A stretch of DNA of 48,376 nt from Deltaproteobacteria bacterium (GCA_016875165.1 VGSF01000029.1:1-48376), one strand, 5' to 3'; positions 22,882-31,795 are shown, numbered from the stretch's first letter. Notes: generated by a model from the sequence alone, not told the origin. Translations and numbers: made by a program.

Positions 22882-23862
22882 ATGGAAGTGAAGAAAAAAA
22901 TCATAATATCCGAAGACGTCACAGGGTCCGGCATCGACCTCCTCAAGCAGAAATACCTGGTGGAATCGGACTGGGACCTATGGAAAAAAATCCCTCAGCT
23001 TAAAGAAACCCTAAAGGACGCTGATGCCATAATTGTCCGCAATCAGACCAAAGTCAATGCCGACCTCCTCTCTCAGGCCCGGTCGCTGAAAGTCATCGGT
23101 CGAGCGGGAGCCGGCTACGACAACATCGACGTGGAGGCTGCCTCCAAAGCCGGGGTGGTTATTTCTTACAGCCCGGAGGAAAACGCCGTCTCCGTTGCCG
23201 AGCATGTCTTTGCCCTGCTCCTCGCTCTGGCCCGGAAAATTCCGGGTGCGGATCGCTCCGTAAAAAGCGGGGGCTGGGAACGGAAAAAATACCATGGTTT
23301 TGAGCTTATCGGCAAGACCCTGGGAATCCTGGGTCTGGGTAAAATCGGCTTCCGAGTGGCTCTGCGGGCGAAGGCCTTCGGAATGCGCCTGCTGGCTCAC
23401 GACGCCTACCTCTCTTCCACCAGCTTGCACGTTACGGAGTCCGGGGCCACCCTGGTTCCCTTAGACCAGCTCCTTGCTGAATCGGATTTTCTAAGCGTAC
23501 ACCTTCCCCTGTCCCCGGAAACCCGCGGTTTTTTGAACAGCCAATCCTTCCAAAAAATGAAAAACACGGCATTTATCATTAACACCTCTCGCGGAGAAGT
23601 CCTTTCCGAGGAAGATATGGCCAGAGCTCTTACGCAGGGGCAGCTTGCCGGAGCGGCTCTGGACGTCCGGGAAAAAGAGCCCCCCGCCCCCGAAAGCCCT
23701 CTTCATGGGCTTGACAACGTGATTCTTACCCCGCACACGGCTGGCCTTACTTATGAAGCCCAGGAGAAAGTCGTCGCCGCCGTTGCCGAAGACGTGGACC
23801 GGGTTCTTAGCGGGCAACCTGCGTTACGTTTTGTTAATTTTGCATTGCCGAAAAATATGTAA
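22882..23862 (+). CDS. D-isomer-specific 2-hydroxyacid dehydrogenase, SerA-like (326 aa)
   Basis: An NAD(P)-dependent dehydrogenase with the Rossmann motif GLGKIG (in LGILGLGKIGFRVALRAKA) and the catalytic triad Arg237 (INTSRGE), Glu264 (DVREKEPP) and His285 (LTPHTAG). The protein is of the short SerA/hydroxypyruvate-reductase form without an ACT domain. D-3-phosphoglycerate, glycerate, hydroxyisocaproate and sulfolactate enzymes all belong to this fold. Context (CoA-transferase upstream, ppdK and a ComA-like gene downstream) leaves the substrate open. It follows gctB by two bases and may be translated with it. Confidence 0.85.
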   Translation: MEVKKKIIISEDVTGSGIDLLKQKYLVESDWDLWKKIPQLKETLKDADAIIVRNQTKVNADLLSQARSLKVIGRAGAGYDNIDVEAASKAGVVISYSPEENAVSVAEHVFALLLALARKIPGADRSVKSGGWERKKYHGFELIGKTLGILGLGKIGFRVALRAKAFGMRLLAHDAYLSSTSLHVTESGATLVPLDQLLAESDFLSVHLPLSPETRGFLNSQSFQKMKNTAFIINTSRGEVLSEEDMARALTQGQLAGAALDVREKEPPAPESPLHGLDNVILTPHTAGLTYEAQEKVVAAVAEDVDRVLSGQPALRFVNFALPKNM

Positions 23863-23865
23863 TAA

Positions 23866-24062
23866 TTGGACACGGAGGAACACAGCTCTGCAAAGCCGCA
23901 ACCAAAAGAAATCACCCCCTCCCAACCCTCCCCCCTCGAGGGGGAGGGATAGGGTGGGGGGGATTGCTTAACAAAATTTCAAGAATTTGCATGTTAGTAG
24001 TACAGAAAAAACGGATAAATATAAAAATCAAATCTGTGTTTATCTGCGTAAATCTGCGTCCT
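23866..24062. repeat. repeat-rich leader of ppdK (families B and E)
   Basis: GGACACGGAGG at 23866 and CTGCGTCC near 24060 look like degenerate ends of the family seen intact at 44424-44501. Between them, 23911-23963 holds a C-tract/G-tract palindrome around CCCCCTCGAGGGGGAGGG. No gene is seen in this 223-base gap. Confidence 0.5.
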
Positions 24063-24085
24063 AAATTTAAAAAAAAGGGAGAACA

Positions 24086-26845
24086 ATGGCTAAAAAATAT
24101 GTTTATTTCTTTGGAGCAGGAAAAGCTGAGGGAAACAGCAAAATGCGCAACCTTCTCGGCGGAAAAGGCTGTGATCTGGCCGAAATGACCAACCTGAAGA
24201 TCCCGGTTCCCGCGGGTTTCACCATTACTACGGCAGTTTGCACAGCTTACTACGAAAATAAAAAGAAATACCCGGCGGGCTTGAAAGAGCAGGTGCAAAA
24301 GGGATTGAGCGCGGTGGAGAAGGCCATGGGAGCAAAATTCGGGGATCCCCAAAATCCCCTCCTTCTCTCCGTGCGCTCGGGAGCCCGGGTCTCCATGCCC
24401 GGAATGATGGACACGATCCTCAACCTCGGACTTAACGACAGAACCATCCGGGGTTTGATCGATAATTCCAACGATGCTCGGTTTGCCTACGATTCCTACC
24501 GCCGTTTCATCCAGATGTATAGCGACGTGGTCCTGGGGGTCGACCGGGAAAAGATGGAAGAAAAGATCCACGAAAAGAAGCAGCAAAAAGGGGTGAAGCT
24601 GGACATAGAGCTTACCGCCGAAGATTGGAAGGAACTGGTCGCTGAATTCAAAGGGGTCGTTCAGAAAAACAGCGGAAAGGCTTTTCCGGAAGACCCGGAA
24701 AAACAGCTCTGGGGGGCGATCGGAGCGGTCTTTGAATCCTGGGATACTCCCCGGGCCATCACTTACCGGAAATTAAACAAAATCCCCGAAGCTTGGGGCA
24801 CAGCCGTGAACGTTCAGGCCATGGTTTTCGGAAATATGGGCGGGGAAAGCGCCACGGGCGTTGCCTTCACCCGCGATCCGGCCACGGGAGAAAAAGCCTT
24901 CTTCGGAGAGTTTTTGCCCAATGCCCAGGGAGAAGACGTGGTAGCCGGGACCCGCACGCCTCAACCCATAAACAAGTCCCCGAAGAACGATCCCGCGCTT
25001 CCTTCCATGGAAGAAACCCTGCCCAGAGTTTATAAAGAATTAGAGAAGATTTATAAGCGGCTGGAAAAGCATTTCAAGGACATGCAGGATATTGAGTTCA
25101 CCGTCCAGGAGGGAAAACTCTGGATGCTCCAGACCCGATCGGGAAAACGCACGGCCTTCGCCGCCCTGCGCATTGCCGTGGAGATGGTCGAAGAAAAATT
25201 GATCGACAGGAAGACCGCTCTCCTGCGCCTGGCCCCGGATTCCTTAAACCAACTTCTGGCGCCCATCTTCGACCCCCAGGCCAAGAAGGAAGCAATCAAA
25301 TCAGGAAGGCTTCTGGCCAAAGGCCTGAACGCCGGCCCCGGAGCAGCCTGCGGCAAAGCGGTTTTCACCCCGGAGCGCGCCATGGATCTGGCCAGACTCG
25401 GGCAAAAGAGCGTGCTCATCCGCATTGAAACTTCTCCGGAAGACATCCACGGCATGAATGCGGCCGAAGGGATTCTGACTTCCCGGGGCGGAATGACCTC
25501 CCACGCCGCTCTGGTGGCCCGGGGCATGGGCAAGCCCTGCGTGGTCGGCTGTACGGCCCTGAATATCGATTATGCCCAGGCGGCCATGGAAGTAAACGGC
25601 CGGGCCATTAAGGAGGGGGATTTCATTTCCATTGACGGCACCACCGGCGAGGTCATTGAGGGTGATCTGGCCACCAGCTCTTCGGAAATCGTGCAGGTTT
25701 TAATCGAAAAGAAAAGTCCTCCCAAAAATTCCCTGATATATCAGCAGTTTGTAAAATTAATGTCCTGGGCCGATCAGGAAGCCAGGCTGGGTGTGCTTAC
25801 CAATGCCGATACTCCCCGAGACGCCACGGCTGCCCGTTTCTTCGGGGCCAAGGGAATCGGCCTCTGCCGCACCGAACATATGTTCTTCGAGTCCGAACGC
25901 ATCGCCGCAGTGAGAGAGATGATTCTTGCGGATACGGTGGAAGAACGCCGCCGGGCCCTGGCCAAAATCCTACCCATGCAGAAAGATGACTTTGCGGGTA
26001 TCTTCCGGGCCATGGACGGCTACCCGGTGATTATCCGCACCCTCGATCCCCCTTTGCACGAATTTCTACCGCATACCGACCAGGAAATTGCCGAGCTGGC
26101 CGAGCAGATGGGCGTTCCTTTCAAAACGCTTAAAGAACGTTCGGAAAGCCTGAAGGAAGCCAATCCCATGCTGGGCCACCGCGGTTGCCGGCTGGGCATC
26201 AGCTACCCTGAGATAACGGAGATGCAGGCCCGGGCTATCTTTGAAGCCGCCTGTGAGGTAACAAAAGAAGGAATAAAGGTAATTCCCGAGGTGATGATCC
26301 CCCTGGTGGGGCACGTCAATGAGCTTCGCAGCCAGAGACAGATCGTTGACCGGGTGGCTCGAGAAGTCCTGGCTCAAACCGGCGCGAAAATAAAATACAT
26401 GATTGGGACCATGATTGAACTTCCCCGGGCCGCTATTACCGCCGATCAAATCGCTACGGTGGCCGATTTCTTTTCCTACGGAACCAATGACCTGACCCAG
26501 ACGGTATTCGGCCTCTCCCGCGATGACGCCGGGAAATTCCTCCCTTTCTATCGCGAGACCGGAATTCTGGAGAACGACCCCTTTGTCTCGATCGACCGCC
26601 AGGGCGTGGGGGAAGCCATGCGCATTGGCGTGGAAAAGGGCCGTAAGTCTAATCCGAAACTGGAAGTGGGAATTTGCGGAGAGCACGGGGGCGATCCCTC
26701 CTCCGTTGAATTTTGCCACATGATCGGGCTGGATTATGTTTCCTGCTCGCCCTACCGGGTGCCCATTGCCCGTCTGGCTGTCGCTCAGGCCGCCCTGACT
26801 TATCCGGGAAAAGGGAAGAAGTCAGCCGTCAAATCCTTAGACTAA
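24086..26845 (+). CDS. ppdK: pyruvate, phosphate dikinase (919 aa)
   Basis: Interconverts pyruvate, ATP and phosphate with PEP, AMP and diphosphate. The N-terminal ATP-grasp domain begins KMRNLLGGKGCDLAEMTNL and includes SVRSGARVSMPGMMDTILN. The swivelling phosphohistidine domain has GGMTSHAALVARGMGKPC with catalytic His473 (Thr471 two residues before, the position regulated by phosphorylation in plants). The C-terminal PEP/pyruvate TIM barrel ends with the catalytic-Cys segment VGICGEHGGDPSS. Length matches bacterial PPDK. A GGGAG site precedes the ATG. The enzyme supplies PEP for anabolism, and PEP is the substrate of the ComA-like enzyme encoded two genes downstream. Confidence 0.96.
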   Translation: MAKKYVYFFGAGKAEGNSKMRNLLGGKGCDLAEMTNLKIPVPAGFTITTAVCTAYYENKKKYPAGLKEQVQKGLSAVEKAMGAKFGDPQNPLLLSVRSGARVSMPGMMDTILNLGLNDRTIRGLIDNSNDARFAYDSYRRFIQMYSDVVLGVDREKMEEKIHEKKQQKGVKLDIELTAEDWKELVAEFKGVVQKNSGKAFPEDPEKQLWGAIGAVFESWDTPRAITYRKLNKIPEAWGTAVNVQAMVFGNMGGESATGVAFTRDPATGEKAFFGEFLPNAQGEDVVAGTRTPQPINKSPKNDPALPSMEETLPRVYKELEKIYKRLEKHFKDMQDIEFTVQEGKLWMLQTRSGKRTAFAALRIAVEMVEEKLIDRKTALLRLAPDSLNQLLAPIFDPQAKKEAIKSGRLLAKGLNAGPGAACGKAVFTPERAMDLARLGQKSVLIRIETSPEDIHGMNAAEGILTSRGGMTSHAALVARGMGKPCVVGCTALNIDYAQAAMEVNGRAIKEGDFISIDGTTGEVIEGDLATSSSEIVQVLIEKKSPPKNSLIYQQFVKLMSWADQEARLGVLTNADTPRDATAARFFGAKGIGLCRTEHMFFESERIAAVREMILADTVEERRRALAKILPMQKDDFAGIFRAMDGYPVIIRTLDPPLHEFLPHTDQEIAELAEQMGVPFKTLKERSESLKEANPMLGHRGCRLGISYPEITEMQARAIFEAACEVTKEGIKVIPEVMIPLVGHVNELRSQRQIVDRVAREVLAQTGAKIKYMIGTMIELPRAAITADQIATVADFFSYGTNDLTQTVFGLSRDDAGKFLPFYRETGILENDPFVSIDRQGVGEAMRIGVEKGRKSNPKLEVGICGEHGGDPSSVEFCHMIGLDYVSCSPYRVPIARLAVAQAALTYPGKGKKSAVKSLD

Positions 26846-26984
26846 AAAACCGGAGAAGTTATTATGTTTGGCTCATCTCCAAATTAGAGTAGGGCCAAAG
26901 AGCCGGCATATTTAAAATGAACAGTGATTTCAGGGGCCCGGAAGAAAAGTCAGCTTGCTTGCAATCATGAGGCACATATCTCCC

Positions 26985-27140
26985 TTAGTTGTGGCGGGGG
27001 GGGCGAAATTTCTTCGAAGCTTTGTTTACCCGCCCCCGCTGCGCTTTGCGGAAGGGAAGCTTGGGGTTTAGGGAAAGTGGATATCCCGCCGATGCTTGCG
27101 GCGCAATCTGCCTTTCCTTCCGGGCCCTTGGCAGGCTTTC
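26985..27140 (+). repeat. possible diverged copy of the family D structured repeat
   Basis: Shares GATATCCCGCCGATGCTTGC with the GATGTCCCAGCCGATGCTTC stretch of the copy at 7661, followed by GGCGC in both, and has its own arms (GGAAGGGAAG and CTTTCCTTCC). It sits between ppdK and the kinase gene, where no other gene is seen. The relationship is weaker than that between copies 1 and 2. Confidence 0.4.
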
Positions 27141-27177
27141 ATTAAAAAATCGATCAACTAATTTGGAGATGATCCTT

Positions 27178-28155
27178 ATGTTTAAAAGAGCCGTAAAAAT
27201 CGTCGAGGCCAGGATGGGCCTTGTTTCCAACAATGAAAAGCTCATTACCGAACCCAGGTATTTCGAAGGCCAGGTCATGGAATCCCTGCTCACGAACATT
27301 CACTCCATTGCCCCGATCCCCTTCAGCGACGACCTGGATTCCTACTTTGTCGTAATCGACGAACCCAACATCCAGCCCCAGGTTACAGCGACGCCTAAAG
27401 TGCTCACAGCCACCGGAGATTTTTCCCGTTACGAAAAAGAGTGCTCGGACAATCGCTACTCCCTCTTCGGAAACCTGGGCCTTTTCTTCAAGTACCTTTT
27501 AGTCGCCCTGGAAAGGTATCACGGTATTTACAGCTTCCACGCCAGTTCCATGTACAGTCCCAGCCGCGATACCCTTCTCCTGGTTGTCGGGGGAGCCGGA
27601 GCCGGAAAAACGGTCTTTCTGCTCAAGGGACTGGAGGACGACTGGAGGATCTTCAGCACCGAGATGACCCATTTCCGTTTTACGGATAAAGGGTGCGAGT
27701 TTTACATGGGATCTCTCTACGACAACATCCGCCTGGGAAATTTAATCTACGATTTCCCCAGGGCCAATGAAAAATTGAAAGTGGAGATCCCTCCCGGGGT
27801 GAGCGACGTCTGGGGACACAAGATCGCCATCGATATGGGACACATCGCTGCTGCCCCCCGCTATCTTAACCCGAGGGTGACTGTCGTGGATGCCCGGATC
27901 GAATCGGGCCGGGATGCTCCCATTGTTAAGACCGTCAGCCGCAAAGAAAAAATCGTCAAGATATTATTTGACAACGCTACTGAAAAACTTGGCCCTACGC
28001 TGGTCTTTTACGATGTCATCCCCGTGGAAAGTTTTGATGCGCCGGACCTGATGAGCCGGCGGCTGCAAACCATGCAGCGCTTTGTCGCAGAAGTAAAACT
28101 GAACCCGGTTAAATCAGTTCTGGCCGGGGCAAAAAATTGTATGGAGGCAATTTAA
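27178..28155 (+). CDS. HPr-kinase-like P-loop protein of unknown target (325 aa)
   Basis: A P-loop kinase-like protein with Walker A GGAGAGKT at residues 138-145, followed by GLEDDWRIFSTEMTHFRF. That spacing resembles the HPr kinase/phosphorylase core, where D-D residues follow the loop. The N-terminal 110 residues do not resemble the classic HprK N-domain. The ATG at 27178 is chosen because GGAG lies 9 bases upstream; a frame extending to 26989 only adds repeat-derived sequence. No ptsH (HPr) gene is near. The comA-like gene starts one base after the stop, so the two are surely co-expressed, with ppdK upstream. It may regulate a PEP enzyme or phosphorylate a small molecule; this is inference. 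Confidence 0.7.
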   Translation: MFKRAVKIVEARMGLVSNNEKLITEPRYFEGQVMESLLTNIHSIAPIPFSDDLDSYFVVIDEPNIQPQVTATPKVLTATGDFSRYEKECSDNRYSLFGNLGLFFKYLLVALERYHGIYSFHASSMYSPSRDTLLLVVGGAGAGKTVFLLKGLEDDWRIFSTEMTHFRFTDKGCEFYMGSLYDNIRLGNLIYDFPRANEKLKVEIPPGVSDVWGHKIAIDMGHIAAAPRYLNPRVTVVDARIESGRDAPIVKTVSRKEKIVKILFDNATEKLGPTLVFYDVIPVESFDAPDLMSRRLQTMQRFVAEVKLNPVKSVLAGAKNCMEAI

Positions 28156-28156
28156 A

Positions 28157-28969
28157 ATGGGAGTTAAAGCTTTTGATGGCGTATTTGAAATGCCCATGCC
28201 GGGGAGAACCGTGAAACCCCGCAAGGAAGGCATAACTATGATCATCGACAAAGGGTTAGGCCTGGCTGCCACCCAGGATCTGCTCGATTCCGCAGCCGAT
28301 GTCATAGATTTTATTAAATTGACTTTCGGCACCAGCGCCTTTCTGGATATTGATTATCTGGCGGAAAAGGTGGATATGGTCAAGGACGCCGATATCTGGA
28401 TCTGCCCGGGTGGAACCTTCCTGGAAGTTTCCGTATGGCAGGGGAGCTACCAGAAATATCTTAAGCGTTGCCAGGATCTGGGGTTCAATGCTATCGAGGT
28501 TTCGGATGGAACGATCGAGATCGACCTGAAGACAAGGGCCGACTGCATCAAGAGGGCCGTGGACATGGGTTTCCTGGTGGTCTCCGAAGTAGGGAAAAAG
28601 GATCCCGATGAAAAGGTGGCCACAGCCAAACTGCATGAAGAGATCGCCGCCGACCTGAAAAACGGCGCTTTCAAGGTCATCGTGGAAGCCCGCGAGGCCG
28701 GAAAAGGGGTAGGAATTTACGACAAGGACGGCAAGCCCAAGGATGATGAGATCGAGGCTATCATCAAAGGGGTAAATGACCTAACCAAATTGGAATGGGA
28801 AGCCCCCATTAAAAACCAGCAGCAATCCCTGATTATGCGCTTCGGCCCTAATGTAAGCCTGGGTAATATTCCTCCGGAAGACATCCTGGCTCTGGAAGCC
28901 TTGCGCCAGGGTTTACGCGGGGATACCTTGAAAAAAGCCTTTCTGGCCAACCCAACTTATAAGAAATGA
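28157..28969 (+). CDS. comA: ComA-like phosphosulfolactate synthase (270 aa)
   Basis: ComA adds sulfite to phosphoenolpyruvate to make (2R)-phospho-3-sulfolactate, the first step of methanogen-type coenzyme M synthesis; bacterial homologues occur outside that pathway. The family opening is clear: KPRKEGITMIIDKGLGL, then VIDFIKLTFGTSAFL, with later barrel segments FLEVSVWQGSYQKYL, GFNAIEVSDGTIEI and FKVIVEAREAGKGVGIY. Length is normal. It is coupled to the kinase-like gene, starting one base after its stop. The usual partner genes comB and comC are not seen here, so the final product (a sulfonate, or some other PEP-derived compound) is uncertain. Confidence 0.85.
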   Translation: MGVKAFDGVFEMPMPGRTVKPRKEGITMIIDKGLGLAATQDLLDSAADVIDFIKLTFGTSAFLDIDYLAEKVDMVKDADIWICPGGTFLEVSVWQGSYQKYLKRCQDLGFNAIEVSDGTIEIDLKTRADCIKRAVDMGFLVVSEVGKKDPDEKVATAKLHEEIAADLKNGAFKVIVEAREAGKGVGIYDKDGKPKDDEIEAIIKGVNDLTKLEWEAPIKNQQQSLIMRFGPNVSLGNIPPEDILALEALRQGLRGDTLKKAFLANPTYKK

Positions 28970-28978
28970 TAACCCTGC

Positions 28979-29034
28979 CCCCCTCACCTTAATCCCCTTC
29001 CCTTTCCTGAGGGAGGGGACGGGGTGTGAGGGGT
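28979..29034. terminator. G/C-tract inverted repeat between convergent genes (family B)
   Basis: CCCCCCTCACCTTAATCCCC pairs with GGGGACGGGGTGTGAGGGG just after the comA stop. It lacks a clear T-run but lies between convergent transcripts (comA and the pst operon), where it could stop both. It belongs to the same C-tract/G-tract repeat family as at 737-828. Confidence 0.4.
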
Positions 29035-29143
29035 GGAGGAAAAAGAGATGGAGGATTCGAGGCAGACGCTGCTCGGCAATTGGGAGTGGGGCATCTGCCA
29101 TGGCTATTCGGAAAGGAGAGCGGGGAAAAAATAAGGGACGGAG

Positions 29144-29461
29144 TTAGTAGTCAAAACTGACTACCCCATCGGCAGTGACCACCACAATCGTTCGCTTGGC
29201 GTCGCGGATGACGATGGTAAAGTCGCTATAGGTCTTGCCGTTGATCACCAGGCCGGTCAATTCATTTCCCTCGGAGAGAACCTGGCAGTCCTTATAGCGT
29301 TCGATCACTTTTCTCACTAATTTCAAGCGGGCTCCGGTTACCTTTTCCCGCCGCTCGATCATAATGCGCTTCTGGGCTGGTTTTGCTTCCTGGCCCCAAA
29401 CCTCACCGACTCCCACGCTCAATGCCCAAATCATCGCCGGGATTATCAGAAGTTTTTTCAA
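29144..29461 (-). CDS. small exported protein of unknown function (105 aa)
   Basis: Begins with a clear signal peptide (KKLLIIPAMIWALSVGVGEVWG, cut near residues 22-24), followed by about 80 residues of alternating strands with no Cys. Conserved-looking segments are MIERREKVTGARLKLV and GLVINGKTYSDFTIVIRD. I do not recognise a family. It starts 22 bases after the stop of phoU on the same strand with AGAAGGGG upstream, so it is the last gene of the pst-phoU unit. A periplasmic role in phosphate uptake or envelope stress is possible, but no motif supports one. Confidence 0.6.
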   Translation of the reverse strand: MKKLLIIPAMIWALSVGVGEVWGQEAKPAQKRIMIERREKVTGARLKLVRKVIERYKDCQVLSEGNELTGLVINGKTYSDFTIVIRDAKRTIVVVTADGVVSFDY

Positions 29462-29483
29462 GTTGCCCCTTCTCCTATTTTAT

Positions 29484-30164
29484 TCATCCTATTTTTTCCT
29501 CGCTCTTGGCATCGGCGCGGTGCTTTATCACCAGGGCTTTGACCATGAAGATTACCCCTTCGGCGATGTTCGTGGCGTGGTCAGCAATCCTCTCCAGGCA
29601 ACGGCTGACGATGATCAGGTGAACCGCCCGGGTAATGGTCTTGGAATCCGCGATCATGTACGTCAGCAGCTCGCGAAAGACCTGATCATTCAGTCCATCG
29701 ACCTGATCGTCCCTCTCGCAGACCGAACGGGCCAAGTCGGTATCCCCGTTGACAAAGGCATCCAGGACGTCTTTGAGCATGGCCTTGGTAATCTCGGCCA
29801 TCCGCGGGATATCAATGTAGGGCTTGAGCTGGGGTTCCTGATTCAAGGAAATCACCCGCTCGGCAATATTCACCGCCTGATCTCCGATCCGCTCCAGCTC
29901 CGTATTAATCCGTATGGCCGAAGTAATGAACCTTAAATCCGCGGCCAGAGGCTGGTGCAGGGCCAGAAGTTTTAAGCAATAATCATCGATGAGGATCTCC
30001 ATCTGGTTAATGGCCGCGTCTTCGGCAATGGTCTTTTCAGCCAGGGGCGTATCCCTTTTGATCAGTGCCTCCACGGCATTGGTGATGGCTTTCTCGGTCA
30101 GTCCGGCCATCTTCAGGAGGTTTTCTTTCAATTTATTCAATTCTTGCTGAAAATGAGTTTCCAT
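29484..30164 (-). CDS. phoU: phosphate-transport regulator PhoU (226 aa)
   Basis: PhoU is a cytoplasmic helical protein that links the Pst transporter to PhoR signalling and limits phosphate uptake. The two three-helix repeats are visible, with METHFQQELNKLKENLLKMA leading the first and the metal-binding-type E/D motifs near RINTELERIGDQAVNIAE and RCLERIADHATNIAEG in each half. Length is typical. AAAGGAG lies 6 bases before the ATG. It follows pstB1 by 16 bases. Confidence 0.93.
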   Translation of the reverse strand: METHFQQELNKLKENLLKMAGLTEKAITNAVEALIKRDTPLAEKTIAEDAAINQMEILIDDYCLKLLALHQPLAADLRFITSAIRINTELERIGDQAVNIAERVISLNQEPQLKPYIDIPRMAEITKAMLKDVLDAFVNGDTDLARSVCERDDQVDGLNDQVFRELLTYMIADSKTITRAVHLIIVSRCLERIADHATNIAEGVIFMVKALVIKHRADAKSEEKIG

Positions 30165-30180
30165 GATATCTCCTTTCCTC

Positions 30181-30942
30181 TTATCCGAATTTCCCGCTGA
30201 TATAATCTTCGGTTTTTTTATTCTTCGGCCGGGTAAAGATCTCGAAGGCCGGCCCCTCCTCCACCAGTTTTCCCTCCAGGAGGAACCCGACCCGGTCCGC
30301 TACGCGGGAGGCTTGCTGAATGTTGTGAGGGACAAGAATGATCGTATACTCTTTTTTTAAACGACTGAGCGTCTCCTCGATGCTGGCGGTGGAGATGGGG
30401 TCCAGTCCGGAACAGGGCTCATCGAGAAGCAAAACCTCTGGGTCCAAAGCCAGGATGCGGGAAATACAGAGGCGCTGCTGTTGTCCGCCGGAGAGGCGCA
30501 GGGCGGAGGTGTGCAGACGATCTTTAACCTCATCCCAGAGGAAAGCAGACCGCAATGCTTTCTCAATGATTTCGTCCAAATATTTCTTTTGGGTCTTGTT
30601 GCTAAGTTTCGGGCCATAGGCCACATTTTCATAGATGGATACCGGAAGGGGAATCGGGAGGTCAAAGACGATGCCCACCCTCCTCCTCAACTGGGTGAGA
30701 CTGATTCTGGGAGCATAGATATCTTCCCCGTCTAAAAGGATGGTTCCAGTATGGCTCGCCCCATGGACCAGATCGGTTAGACGATTGAGGCTTTTCAGGA
30801 ATGTCGTCTTCCCGCTTCGGGCTGGACCGAGGATGGCAAATATTTCATTGGCCTTTATATCGAGGTTGATCATTTGTAAAGCTTGGATGGAACCGTAATA
30901 AAAATTAAAATCTTTGACGGCGATCTTGTTTCCCGTTGACAT
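30181..30942 (-). CDS. pstB: phosphate ABC transporter ATPase, copy 1, altered Walker A and Q-loop (253 aa)
   Basis: This PstB-family nucleotide-binding subunit begins MSTGNKIAVKDFNFYYGS. The start at 30942 is chosen because it follows the pstA stop by about ten bases with GAGG upstream; a longer frame overlaps pstA. Walker A reads GPARSGKT (residues 39-46) instead of the usual GPSGCGKST. The Q-loop position reads VFDLPIP, with Asp94 in place of the glutamine. The signature LSGGQ (residues 150-154), the Walker B and catalytic Glu in LLLDEPCSGLDP, and the switch His in VPHNIQQA are intact. It is encoded with a second PstB in the same operon; see the finding on asymmetric ATP sites. Confidence 0.92.
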   Translation of the reverse strand: MSTGNKIAVKDFNFYYGSIQALQMINLDIKANEIFAILGPARSGKTTFLKSLNRLTDLVHGASHTGTILLDGEDIYAPRISLTQLRRRVGIVFDLPIPLPVSIYENVAYGPKLSNKTQKKYLDEIIEKALRSAFLWDEVKDRLHTSALRLSGGQQQRLCISRILALDPEVLLLDEPCSGLDPISTASIEETLSRLKKEYTIILVPHNIQQASRVADRVGFLLEGKLVEEGPAFEIFTRPKNKKTEDYISGKFG

Positions 30943-30952
30943 GGAAATAACC

Positions 30953-31795
30953 TCAAGCCTTTTTTCGGACATATCTACTGAGCAGCCAATTGGCAACGGT
31001 GTTTACAATGAGAACGAGGAGAATCAGGGCAGCCCCGGTTCCGTAAGCCATCTCCATGGAAATCCCTTCGCGGGAAAGAATGTAGAAGTGAACCGACATG
31101 GTTCGGACGGGTGAGAAGAGCGAAGTGGGAATGAGCAAAGAGGAGCCGGCCGTGAGAATAACTACAGCGGTCTCCTCAATGCTTCTACAGATCCCCAGGA
31201 TGATGCCGGTGAAAATTCCGGGTAGAGCGCTCGGTATGACAGCGCGGGTAACCGTCTGCCATTTCGTCCCTCCCAATGAGTAACTGACTTCACGGAAGGA
31301 ATAGGGAATGGCCTTGAGGGCTTCTTCCGTGGCGGAGATGATGGTGGGCAGGATCAATGCCGCCATAGTCAAGCCGCCCGATAGAATGGACCATCCCATA
31401 TTAAGGTATATGACGAAAAAAACGAATCCAAAAAGTCCAAATATGATAGAAGGCACTCCTGCCAGACAGCCTATGCCAAAACGTATGGTACGGCTGATTC
31501 GGCCCTCCCGGGTATATTCCCACAGAAAGATAGCTGTACCCACACCTAAGGGCGTTGCAAAAAGTATGGCTACAATAGTTAAAGCAAATGTTCCAACGAT
31601 GGTAGAGAATATGCCTCCTTCCCGGCCCATACTTCGCGGCGAATCAAGAAAAAAGCTCAGGCTGAGGACGGGGAGGCCTTCCCAAAGAACCTGGAATACG
31701 ATGAGGGCCATAACGGCCATTGTTGAAAGGGCGGCCATCCAAATCAAAATCTTGGCAATATTTTGGGTGAGATAGCGCCTCCGCTCGAATTTCAA
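30953..31795 (-). CDS. pstA: phosphate ABC transporter permease PstA (280 aa)
   Basis: An inner-membrane permease with six predicted transmembrane segments, the first reading IAKILIWMAALSTMAVMALI. The EAA-type loop is in EEALKAIPYSFREVSYSLGG followed by TKWQTVTRAVIPSALPG, where the ATPase docks. Length matches PstA. The start overlaps the pstC stop by four bases. PstA pairs with PstC to form the channel through which periplasmic PstS delivers phosphate. Confidence 0.93.
   Translation of the reverse strand: MKFERRRYLTQNIAKILIWMAALSTMAVMALIVFQVLWEGLPVLSLSFFLDSPRSMGREGGIFSTIVGTFALTIVAILFATPLGVGTAIFLWEYTREGRISRTIRFGIGCLAGVPSIIFGLFGFVFFVIYLNMGWSILSGGLTMAALILPTIISATEEALKAIPYSFREVSYSLGGTKWQTVTRAVIPSALPGIFTGIILGICRSIEETAVVILTAGSSLLIPTSLFSPVRTMSVHFYILSREGISMEMAYGTGAALILLVLIVNTVANWLLSRYVRKKA

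Noticed and set aside
26989..27177. A 63-codon N-terminal extension of the HPr-kinase-like gene
   Set aside because: The extension is derived from repeat-like sequence, whereas GGAG is well placed before the ATG at 27178.
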